Assembly (NCBI GenBank): GCA_049999805.1
Contig: JBNGIO010003316.1
Coordinates: forward strand, 1 to 28,076
Reading direction: 5' to 3'
Length of the DNA: 28,076 nucleotides
Source: Folioceros fuciformis
Taxonomy: Eukaryota > Anthocerotophyta > Anthocerotopsida > Anthocerotales
Of the stretch, positions 11,738-20,275 are shown piece by piece (position 1 is the stretch's first letter; each line of letters begins with the position of its first letter). The position numbers were made by a program, and so were the translations under genes. The notes below the pieces were generated by a model. The model was not told the DNA's origin. It searched no databases and worked only from the letters and a program-made list of their open reading frames with translations.

Positions 11738-12337
11738 AAAGTGATATCTTGTGATAGAGGGAAGAAATGTTTTATACAATTTTTTGGTACGTAAAATAAC
11801 AACTTATTTATACTCTTTATTTTTTGCTAAAAATAATAATTTATGCCATGATCTTCCAATCTTGAGATATAAGGTTTGGAGAAAAGCTAGAAAAATTGTT
11901 ATTGAAACGATATACATTAAAATTTTAAATAATCATGATTATAAATTATTAGTGTATAATAATATTTATAACTTCCTGTAAAACGATTCCCTTAGTACTA
12001 TTACTATTTGATCTAATGGCTGCAAAGACTGATCTCACAAAAGTAGTCTTCAAAGTTCTGCCCTTGATGTTTGGAATTAACCGATTCCATTCCATGCAGG
12101 AGGCATCTTTGTCACATGAATCACAACAGCTTTGATAGAGGAGCTTAATTCCTCCATCTTGGGTGATGTGGGCTTGAGCAGACTTGACGATTTTGATTCC
12201 TATGTTTTGGAATGTGAGACCGGTCTGGTTGCAAATGTGCCTGGGGAATCGTTGTTGGAAGGAAAATTGTTGGGTTTGTTGTGGGAACGTGAGGTGCATG
12301 GTAGATGTGAGTTGCAAGCTTTCTCATCACTCTTGCG
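11738..12337. other. Spacer before duplication unit 1
   Basis: AT-rich 3' flank of Gnk2-like copy 2 (to about 11990), then a more balanced stretch. The only coding hint is on the minus strand (11949-12317), listed separately. The left edge of the duplicated TOPORS fragment begins near 12338. Confidence 0.5.
11949..12317 (-). CDS. Possible small cysteine-rich protein or fragment, unrecognised
   Basis: A 122-codon minus-strand frame containing the cluster SCCDSCDKDASCMEWN, which looks like the CC-x2-C-x5-C-x2-W part of PAN/Apple-type domains. The N-terminal part has no clear signal peptide and I see no splice structure that would add one. The frame may be a fragment of a larger gene or chance. 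I would not assign a function. Confidence 0.22.
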   Translation of the reverse strand: MQLTSTMHLTFPQQTQQFSFQQRFPRHICNQTGLTFQNIGIKIVKSAQAHITQDGGIKLLYQSCCDSCDKDASCMEWNRLIPNIKGRTLKTTFVRSVFAAIRSNSNSTKGIVLQEVINIIIH

Positions 12338-12690
12338 GTTCGTCCTGTCGAAGGCAAACGGGGGAAAGAGGTCAAGACGAGGCCAAAGGCATGGAGGGCG
12401 ATTGGCGTAAGGCATTGTCCACAACAGTACATTCAGCCTAGCTTGATCTGAGAGTGTTGTGAAGTTCGTAGAAAAGGTCGAGGAATTCCTTGCGATGACT
12501 TCAGGCATTCCTGCTTTCGATGACACGGTCGAGCACCGGCTGGGGGCAGGGAATGACCAAGAAGTCTAACTGCAGGGAACACCAAGGATGCGTAGAACCT
12601 GGATGAGTGAAGTGTCCGTGACGGACCCCATGACGAAGAGACGAAACAAAGGACTTTGTAGTAGGCATCTCAAATCATCGCGGACAGCTT
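12338..12690 (+). pseudogene. Decayed fragment of TOPORS-like exon 6, unit 1
   Basis: The plus strand here is similar to the start of exon 6 of the TOPORS-like gene, including bases upstream of its Met-Glu-Ala-Asp-Trp segment. It reads MEGDWRKALSTTVHSA and then stops, where the intact gene reads MEADWRIALSTAVQPF. Similarity resumes after frame breaks: a stretch like KFVEEIESFL, then FDDTVEHRLGAGND (intact: FDDVVKQRQASGNE), then a part like the DDKETKAKEL region. In-frame stops and shifts show it is not functional. It lacks the RING exons and points the opposite way to the intact gene. Confidence 0.78.
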
Positions 12691-13769
12691 TACCGCTTTG
12701 GTTCTCCCCACTGTTGTTTAAATCTCGGACGAAGATGAAGACTTCAGCACAAGCCTGCCATCGACCTTGCCTCCCTAGACTGGTTTCTATCACCCGAGAA
12801 CTTGCCCCACAACCCGAGGCAAGGTCGGTGACAGGCTCGTGCTGAAGTTTTCATCTTCGTAGTCTTGGAATCGTGCAGCCTGCAAGCATCACCGGGATTG
12901 CACAGAGTTGGGTTGTCGAGCGGTTGAGTGACTCTGAGCCTCCTACGACACGCGAGAGGACCACCTCGCACGATTGCAGACCAGACGGAAGTTAGAATCA
13001 GATGATGGTGCAAGACGAACCGTCGTGACTTCTAGACATCCTGAGTGCGTAATCTACTCTGATCAAGCATCGAGAGTGATTAAGCATCATTTGCATCTAC
13101 GTTTCTCTCTTCCAAGTGTACAACTGTACATCGTTGATAGAGCGATAGGGTCTCCTACGGGCCATCGCGGGCAGAAGATACAGCAAAGATTCTGCACGAA
13201 GTAAAGTTTATGACCTTCTTGGCCATCATAGTGTCCCGGCGATGCACATGCTTTTGGCATCTCTCCTGCCACAGTGCAGGATCTCTTCCTGGCATCATTA
13301 ATGTAATTCTGACATCGCCAAGTTAGATGCCGAAAAGTACGATCACTCCAAGTGTACAACTGTACCTCACATTTTTTCGCGGGTCGTGTGATTCTCAAAT
13401 CGCCAGGTGACTCCTGGAATGTGTTTTGTGTTCCTGTTCTGTGAGAGGTTTTGCAACGGGAGATGAGATCTGTGACCGTTGGTGAAAAAAGCTGGGCCCG
13501 GCTGTCGAGTCGAGCGTGTCTCTTGCACATGGTGCGCATTCCATTCCTTTTGCGAGCCAACCCGCCTACAAATGTCCTACAAATTATCAACAAGATTCTT
13601 GCAATGTCCGGCGCATTTCCCTCTCTGGCGAGTTTTCCATTCACGAGGCTTCGACAGCGATTTTGTAGAGGCACGACAGTCACGCGCGTTTACGATCTGA
13701 GATCGGGACCAATGCTCCCTGACTGGCGCGAATTAATCGCGATCCAATGACACGCCAGGCAACGATACA

Positions 13770-13776
13770 TATAAAT
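13770..13776 (+). promoter_or_regulatory. TATA box of secreted-protein gene A
   Basis: TATAAAT lies about 100 bp upstream of the ATG at 13872. The surrounding 70 bp (from CTCCCTGACTGGCG, through AATTAATCGC and GCCAGGCAAC, to GGCCTGAGCGC) is almost the same as the matching region of gene B. That level of conservation around a TATA element supports it as the core promoter. Confidence 0.7.
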
Positions 13777-13871
13777 CGGCCTGAGCGCCCTCAGATCTTC
13801 ACTCGTCTTCTCAGCTCCGCGGCAGATCGTGAGTGGTCCTTTGTTTCTACTACTTGCAGTGGCTTTCGAAG

Positions 13872-14260
13872 ATGGCAAAATCAAGAACCACAGCTGCCTT
13901 CAGGCCCACGGCCTACCGCGGTGTGATGTTGCTGCTCATGGCGGCTATGGTGCTGTTTTCCTGTTTTGCACTGACTGCGATGGCAGCTGGTGATGTCCCA
14001 GGCAGCGTCAGAATCTTTGGACCAGGCCGAAAGCTCGGTCAGTCTCGTAGGCTTCCAGTGGTGTGCATGCCTTCTTCCATTTCGCATTCGTGCAGCAGAG
14101 AAATCTACCACTCCGTGTGGCTAACTTCCATGTGCATTCCCTCCTTGTCTGTGCAGCTGGAATAGCCGATTCCGTCGCCGATGCCACCGGTGTTGTGGTC
14201 ACCAGCGTCGCGAATGGCCCGTACTCTGTTAAACGTCCCTTAGGAGGATTGAGGCGATGA
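13872..14260 (+). CDS. Small secreted protein, gene A (degenerate paralog of gene B)
   Basis: Exon 1 is 13872-14037 and exon 2 starts at 14157 (intron GTCAGT...GCAG, phase 1). Exon 1 encodes a signal peptide (YRGVMLLLMAAMVLFSCFAL, then TAMAA) followed by DVPGSVRIFGPGRKL, shared exactly with gene B. Exon 2 begins AGIADSV. In gene B exon 2 ends at a GTGCGT donor; here the matching bases are GCCCGT, so the site is probably dead and the frame runs on to a TGA at 14258, giving about 89 residues ending GGLRR. The former third exon is still visible from 14433 (EVGDLTG) but diverges at once, stops at 14504 and has no proline repeats. Either a shortened expressed form or a pseudogene in the making. 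Confidence 0.6.
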
Positions 14261-16394
14261 TGAGGGAGTGCGCAGTGTGCTAGTGACGGCGGTGGTGTAG
14301 GTCCCAGTGCCGGGGCCGTCGTCGGTGCTGCTGTTGCAGTTTTGACAATTTTGGCTGATTGCTTGCTCCGCTACACTTCGATCCTGATCTTGGTGCACTT
14401 ATGGTGATCGACGTGTATTTGTACGGTTGCAGAGGTTGGAGATCTCACGGGAGATGTGCATTGCGTGCTCAAAGCTTTGTACCTGGAAGTTCTCTCCACG
14501 AAATAACAGTAACGGCAATGCATGCTGAGGGGAAGAAATGATCTGTTGCTGTCTCGGCAGCCGGGAGCTGGAGCCTGCGTTGGGGCTCGATTAGGCACGG
14601 TCTTTGTGTCCTCATGTGCGAGCAGGACATGGGATGAAATACGAACTGCACCGGTGAGAGTAGATGAGGGAGGTAGCGTTCAATCCAACCAAACTCGCGT
14701 CAAATCGTTGTTCGATTTGGTGCTGGGAGTTTGCTGCATGGCACTCCACCCGGTCCACAAGAAAGTGGAGCGTTACACGAATCCTTCATCGTAGGAATGG
14801 TGGTGATGAATGTTCCATCCACAAGAGGGAAGAGTGCAAGGTAACTTTACGTGAGCATGACCGTGCTGCCGGGGTGGTTGCTAGATTTGAAACTGGGGTG
14901 GAAGCACGAATGTGTCCGCCTGGGCCCTAGGCAAACACCGAAGTTCGCCCCTATTGTGGTGAGCTTCCAGCTCTAGAAAGCACAACGCTATGCAGCACCT
15001 CTGGAAGTTAGCACGCTTTTTCCAACATCATGATCTGCAGCCCGCCATGTCCGCAGCGTCGGCTATGATTGGTGGCCACCTAGGAACTAGGTGGCAGGAT
15101 CTCGACACTTAATTTCGAGATCTGGACTAGTTGAATAGTAGCAATTGGAGGAGTGTGGGCGAGATTGGCAGTGTGCACCACAGGTTGGTGTGAAGATATG
15201 AAGACTGGGGCCGCGAGGTGTCGTCCTTCGGGCCCTTTCTGCCTTGGAGGTACTTATGCAATGAAAGTGCGGGTGACGGGCTATAATCCGGGCAACTGTT
15301 GCACAGCGGGAGGAGAAGCAAGCAACGTCGTGGGATCGATTCCTTCCCATTCTCGAGACGGTAGATCCCACAATAGTCCTTTTCGTGCTCCCACAGTGGA
15401 CTCTCATGGGTTTGCACTGCAATTGCCGTGGGGGCGCTCTTCCTATTGGTACTCACGTGAGAGGGTTGGGAGGGGGATAGTTTATGTCCATGTGAGCACA
15501 CGCCGCGAGGATCAGAATGCCGACCTTACCTCAGCATTATTGCAATCGGAGGGAGGTCGGCTAATCAGCAATTTCTCAGGCCCATAGCTCAAGTTTTTGG
15601 CCGTCAGGGCTTTCTCTGCTACGCCCAAGGTCAGTTTGTTCCCAGCGACGCTTTATTTCCTCTCTAACCTCAGGGTTTCACTGAGAATTGTACACTGTAA
15701 GCTGGTGGCCTCGCTGGGAGTGGAAAGTGTGCAACAGGAATATGGACTGGCTCGCCAGAAGAGTGTAGCTGGAGAAACAGATGTTGGATTTCTGACTACA
15801 CGACAAGTTGGAGTGTGGAGCAACCCAGACTTGTGCCAGGCCATGGCGCCGTTTTTGAGGTTACAGGCTGTCAGGGTGTACCTTTCCGGGTCACGAATGA
15901 AACTTCTGGTTCCAAGGGCGAGTACTGGGGCTCAAGGCCGCGAAGAGAGGTTGTTAACTGCCTGGACATTGCATCGCGAGAGCCCTTTGCTCACAGGATC
16001 ATTTCTTAGCGAGGTCGTGAGGTGCCCACAGTCACAGCGGTGGCTCTCCGTTGGGAACGAAATACAGCGACTCCCCACACGATCTGGCGGCTGCTCCTCG
16101 GGTGCATTGCGAATGACGCAATTGTGGACGTATAGGGACGGACTCTAGGAGTCTAGTAACAATCATAGCAGTATGCATATGGGTGAAGGCTGTATATTGG
16201 AGAACAAGCTGCCTTCCTCAAGAGAGTTATGCCCACGGCGATGGTGAACAGCAAGACTGCCAACACGCAGCCGCATTGCAATATGCACGTACACACAGCA
16301 AGAGCTTCCATCCCAAACTCCATAAGCTCCAACATGAGAACCCTAGTTATTTGCAAAGGCAAACATGTAGGAACCAAGAAACTCGAGAGACTGG
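14261..16394. other. Spacer between duplication units, with former exon 3 of gene A
   Basis: 14261-14432 matches intron 2 of gene B and 14433-14506 matches the first codons of its exon 3. Beyond that I see no recognisable gene. Open frames at 15153-15587 and 15597-16148 (plus) have no signature, and a hydrophobic-looking frame at 16153-16401 (minus) has no start context or partner exons. Two adjacent perfect hairpins at 15075-15122 are listed separately. Composition stays GC-moderate, unlike the AT-rich spacer to either side of the duplication. Confidence 0.5.
15075..15122. repeat. Two adjacent inverted repeats
   Basis: GCCACCTAG (15075-15083) pairs perfectly with CTAGGTGGC (15087-15095) across a GAA loop. 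Two bases later GATCTCGA (15098-15105) pairs perfectly with TCGAGATC (15115-15122) across a 9-nt loop. No tRNA, snRNA or other known RNA fold was recognised. Confidence 0.7.
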
Positions 16395-16690
16395 TTCTCA
16401 AATGGTTCGTTGGAGACTATGAAGTCTGTAGAGGAGCTCGAGATATGCACTTCTTGTACAAGAGACATTTCTGCTTTTCATGGCACGGTCGAGCACCAGC
16501 TGGCATCTGGGAATGATAAACGAGTCGAAACTGCAGTCAACGCCGAGGATGCGATGCGTAGAACCTGGACGAGTGGGGTGACCGGGATCTCCCCCACTCT
16601 TGACAGACCTCATGACGAAGAGACGCAGGCAAAGAACTTTGGTAACATGCATCTCAAATCCTTACGGACAGCTTTACCCCGTTGCTACTC
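16395..16690 (+). pseudogene. Decayed fragment of TOPORS-like exon 6, unit 2
   Basis: Similarity to exon 6 of the TOPORS-like gene starts near 16395 and is clear from ATGAAGTCTGTAGAGGAG. The plus strand reads TVEHQLASGNDKRVETAVNA, where the intact gene has VVKQRQASGNEQQLEIAVNA, then DRPHDEETQAKNF where the intact gene has DRLSDDKETKAKEL. A deletion and frame changes separate these blocks. It overlaps the interval kept in unit 1, with a slightly shorter 5' end, as expected from a duplication that copied an existing fragment. No RING or Arg/Ser region is present. Confidence 0.75.
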
Positions 16691-16789
16691 TCTCCCATTG
16701 TTTAAACCTCTTTCGTCTTGGAATCGTGCAGGCTGGACGCGTCACCGGGAGTGACACAGACTTGGGTTGTAGAGAGGCTGTGTGACGCA

Positions 16790-17470
16790 GATACTTGTTT
16801 CTCTGAGAGGGATCCGGCACCCCACAAGAGGATGCACTCCTTCCCGATTTGGTTTGGAAACCAGACTCGCCATTCCCTTCGGATTCCAGAGACAGCTCTT
16901 ACCGCTCTGCCAGATTGACAGCCCTTTTTCACGTTGCGTCGTTCCTCACTTCCTCCTCGTTCTAATTGAAGCCTAAACTTCTCCTTGAGAAATGATGGCC
17001 TTACTTCGGGACCCGAACCCTAAGTTGAGCTCTCGTCAGATGAACCAGCCTTCCAGGCTCCGTGGCTGCGTCACGCAACTTGGGCTCACTGGCACATGGG
17101 TCATTCCGAAGAAGAGACCCAGCAAACCCGGCATGACCGTCGTGGGCCCGTCCGTCCAATGCTCGATCTTCGCTCCCAGGCTGCTTCTCTGTTCGAGTAT
17201 GTATTTCTTAGTCTGCATGGTGGGTCACCACGTGCGTTGGCCTAGGACACAGGCTTTCATTTAGCATCACCTGGCACAACGAGGTGAGGTCACACTTCGG
17301 CAATGAGCTCTGTGCTGTCTCCTCCCCACAGCTGGAAGCTACAATGGCCACGATCCGTGCTGCCGCTGTCCGGGCGCCTGCAGCAAAGGATCGAGCAATC
17401 CGCTATACGCGAACAGAACCCCAACCATGCAATGCTCCTCCCTGGATACCACTCTAGAACGACAGAATCG
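16790..17470. other. Unit-2-specific segment without a recognised gene
   Basis: About 0.7 kb lies between two blocks that are adjacent in unit 1. It has short open frames (for example 16992-17264 plus) but no motif, no terminal repeats and no target duplication that I could pick out by eye. Its edges are approximate. Confidence 0.4.
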
Positions 17471-18239
17471 CAAATTCGAGCCTCTTGCGAAACGCAGGAG
17501 CAACAACTCGCATGATTGCACACCAAACACAGATCAGAATCATCAGCGAGACTGGGCAACCCTTAAGGAGAGGAAAAACCTGGAATGCTGATTCCTAGTT
17601 TTCGGCTGTCAGCCATGTGACTGTTGCACAAACTGCGGCAAAAGTCGTGATTGAAATGTACCTGAACTGAATGCTAGTCCTATCTTTTTGGCATTGTTCG
17701 TCCTTGTTATGGCGGGGTTTGCACTGCTCTCCTGTGGCTGTGGGGCCATTTGCGTCTGCGTTTCTCCCGTCCTGGCATAATTATTGCGATTCTGACATCG
17801 CCGAGTTAGAGAAAGTAAAGTAAGAGCATTCCAACTGTACATGCATCTGTACCTCCGAGTTTTTCGATGGGCGTGTGGTTCTCACATCGCCAGGTGACTG
17901 CTGGAATGTGTTTTGTGTTCTTGTTTAACGGGAGGCGACTCAGGCGAGGGCTGTCTGAAAAGCTGGTCCCGGATGTCGAGTCGAACGTGTCTCGCGCGCA
18001 TGGCACGCATTCCATTTCTCTTGCGGGCCAACCAGCCTATAAATGTATTACATATTTACCAACAAGACTATTGCAATGTCCGGCGCATTTCGCTCTCTGG
18101 CCAGTTCTCCATCCACGAGGCTTCGGCACCGATCTTGAAGTGGCTCGGCAGTCACTCGCTTTTGCGATGTGAGGTCGGGCCCAACGCTCCCTGGCTGGCG
18201 CTAATTAATCGCAATCCATCGACATGCCAGGCAACTGCA

Positions 18240-18248
18240 TATATAAAC
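18240..18248 (+). promoter_or_regulatory. TATA box of secreted proline-rich gene B
   Basis: TATATAAAC lies about 95 bp upstream of the ATG at 18338 within a 70-bp block almost identical to the core promoter of gene A, including CTAATTAATCGC and GCCAGGCAAC upstream and GGCCTGAGCGC downstream. Confidence 0.72.
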
Positions 18249-18337
18249 AGGCCTGAGCGCTTCCAATTCTGCACTTGTCTTCTTGGCTCCACGGCAGAGC
18301 TTGCCTTGTCCTAGTTCTTCAAGATTGAGAGCGGCTT

Positions 18338-19064
18338 ATGGAGATGGCAGGAGCAGCAGCTGCCTCCAAGCTCACGGCCTTCCGCGGTTTGATGGTGCTG
18401 CTCTTGGCGGCTCTGCTGCTGTTTTCCTGCTTCGCACAGACTGCCGTGGCAGCTGTCGACGTCCCAGGGAGCGTTAGAATCTTCGGACCGGGCCGTAAGC
18501 TCGGTGAGTCTCCTACGTCTTCCAGTGCTGTGCCTGTTTCACGTCCCTTTTCCGATCGAGGAGCAGGAACATCTGGCGTCTCGTGTGCCTAACCTCCATT
18601 TGCATGCCCTCCACGTCTGTGCAGCTGGAGTAGCCGACCTCGTCAATGGTGCGGTCACCAGCGTTGTGAACGGTGCGTACAGTACCCTGTTTACCGTCCC
18701 GTAGGCAGGTGGTTTAGAATTGAGACAGTGAGGAGGGAGTGCGCTTTGTGCTGGTGACGGCGGTGGTGTCGGTTCCGTTGCCGGTGTTGTTGGTGCAGCT
18801 GTTGCTGTTGTGTGGACAATGGCTGACCGGTTGCTACCCTGCGTTTCGATCTTGATCTTGCTGCACTCGTGTTGATCGGCGTGTATTCGGATGGATGCAG
18901 AGGTTGGCGATCTCACAGGCGTAACATTTCCGCCCATTCCCGAGATACCAACCCCGCCTCTTCCCGAGATACCGTTCCCGCCTCTTCCCGAGATACCAGC
19001 CCCGCCTCTACCCGGACTAGCAGAGCCGCCTCTGCCCGGGCTAGCAGCTCCACCCTTGCCCTGA
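18338..19064 (+). CDS. Secreted proline-rich repeat protein, gene B, 3 exons
   Basis: Exons 18338-18503, 18625-18672 and 18901-19064; both introns are GT-AG and phase 1, and the donor after exon 1 is GTGAGT. The product is about 125 residues. A signal peptide (FRGLMVLLLAALLLFSCFAQ, then TAVAA) leads to DVPGSVRIFGPGRKL, a short linker (AGVADLVNGAVTSVVN) and, in exon 3, EVGDLTGVTF followed by five 8-residue repeats: PPIPEIPT, PPLPEIPF, PPLPEIPA, PPLPGLAE, PPLPGLAA, then a final PPLP. Such proline-rich tails are typical of cell-wall structural proteins whose prolines may be hydroxylated. I do not recognise the family; the IFGPGRKL motif is its best handle. Without splicing of intron 2 the frame would stop at 18704, giving an 81-residue form. 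Splice sites are read from sequence only. Confidence 0.75.
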
Positions 19065-19464
19065 AGACAGGATTGAAGAGCTATTTTACGGTGATGTATA
19101 AGATTCTATTAGCGTGGGAGGAAAGTGCGAAAGCGCATGGAATAAGTTGCACGAAAACTTGAGAATGGTCGTGCTTAAAATTGAATATGTACTTCGATAC
19201 ATCAATTACTATGATATTTATCGTTTTTCAATAAAAATAAATTTTGTAAATGTTGAAAATAGGACTAAAGAGTAATAAAGCGGGGTTGAGTGTCAAGCAA
19301 GAAAGAGCCACGCAATACCTTTTGAAAGCCTTCTGTTTCAACTTATGATAAAATTATCTTATTGGAGGAATGTATTTAAATACATTGAAACCAGTCAAGG
19401 ATAAGTTATTACTTAGCACGATAAGATTGAACAGGCTAAGCCCAGAGATTTGTTACAACAGTGT
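19065..19464. other. 3' flank of gene B and boundary to retroelement
   Basis: 3' UTR of gene B, then an abrupt change to AT-rich DNA near 19170. A short stretch at 19272-19305 (GGTTGAGT, then CAAGCAAGAAA) resembles the start of the LTR at 20276, but the similarity does not continue. No gene seen. Confidence 0.5.
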
Positions 19465-20260
19465 CGTGGAATGAGTAATGAATTTACAGTTATCATGATA
19501 GCGGTGGATAGATTCACCAGACAAGTATACTTTATCCTCACTAGGAAGCGAGTGAGTGAGTGACCATTTATGATGGTATGTGTACAACTATCATGGTTGC
19601 CCTCGCTAATTGTGAGCAATAGAGATCCAAGATGAGCGATAGAGAGTTTTGGCAGCACTTGATGAGAAATTTGAATGTACAACTATGCATCAGTACTGCA
19701 TACCATCCAGATACTGATGGATTAACTGTGCGAGTCAACCAAATCCAAAAAGAATATTTGAGGCACTATGTGCAGATTGATTAGAGAGATTGGGCTGATC
19801 ATCTTGATATTACGGAGTTTTGTTACAATAACATAGTATATATAGTACATATGACAAAGTACATAGCTTCTTGGAATGTAGCCCCTTTGAGATGAGTAAA
19901 AATTCATATGTTGTCTTGAAGCGCCTTGGAGAAGTGGCTTACAAGTTAGACTTGCCTGATTGGATTTTTGCACACAATGTGTTTCATATATCTAAGTTGA
20001 AACCATTTGTGCAAGGCAGAGAGAAAGAGGACATGGACAAGAAGAAGTACAGTATCCTAGTGTAGCATGATCAAGGATTGGAGGAGATTGAGGAGTTCCT
20101 CGTAGAAAGTAGCGTGGCTACGAAACATGGAACTCTACCACAATACATGGTAAAGTTGCGTGGGATCTCAACATCAATTTGGGTAACATTAGAGGATATC
20201 CAGAGAGGCTCCTAGATGATTGCTCGCTATACTGGTTATCACAGAGGGCAGTGATTCTTG
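19465..20260 (+). mobile_element. Decayed Ty3/gypsy chromovirus: integrase and chromodomain remnant
   Basis: Translated blocks in order match the 3' end of a gypsy polyprotein: VIMIAVDRFTRQVYFI (first catalytic Asp near 19507), SNRDP (second Asp), EFWQHLMRNLNVQLCISTAY, HPDTDGLTVRVNQ, LRHYVQID-stop-RDWADHL, ECSPFEM, VLKRLGEVAYKLDLP and HNVFHISKLKPFV (the GPY/F-like C-terminal module). A chromodomain-like block follows at about 20068-20210: EGLEEIEEFL, QYMVKLRGIS, WVTLEDI. The frame is broken by stops and at least one shift, and the third catalytic residue (Glu in the usual TERVN) is Val. Gag, protease, reverse transcriptase and RNase H are absent, so this is a dead 3' fragment. Confidence 0.82.
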
Positions 20261-20275
20261 CCTAGTGGGGGAAGA

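Larger units (their letters stand above)
12338..14455 (+). repeat. Segmental tandem duplication, unit 1
   Basis: Unit 1 shares collinear blocks with unit 2 (16395-18923): the TOPORS fragment; a block around 12868 and 16721 (GAATCGTGCAG, then CACCGGGA); a block around 12985 and 17500 (GATTGCA, then AGAATCA); a promoter block around 13310-13460 and 17795-17940; the secreted-protein gene; and its intron 2. Similarity stops a few codons into exon 3. Order and orientation are the same in both units. Confidence 0.75.
16395..18923 (+). repeat. Segmental tandem duplication, unit 2
   Basis: Same order of blocks as unit 1 (12338-14455) but longer, because about 0.7 kb (roughly 16790-17470) has no counterpart there. 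This is either an insertion in unit 2 or a deletion in unit 1. Similarity ends just inside exon 3 of gene B. Confidence 0.72.

Noticed and set aside
13087-13683. 198-codon minus-strand frame
   Set aside because: It overlays the duplicated promoter region of gene A, has no protein signature, and the frame is not kept in unit 2.
15153-16148. Two plus-strand frames of 144 and 183 codons
   Set aside because: No motif, signal peptide or splice structure; composition and residues look like chance reading of GC-moderate spacer.
18673-18704. Stop at 18702-18704 as the end of gene B
   Set aside because: A GTGCGT donor lies just before it, and joining to 18901 in phase gives a long repeat-bearing proline-rich frame. 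It may exist as a retained-intron form.
19272-19305. Second LTR (5' LTR) of the chromovirus
   Set aside because: Only about 30 bases resemble the LTR start at 20276; the following sequence does not match, so a full 5' LTR is not supported.
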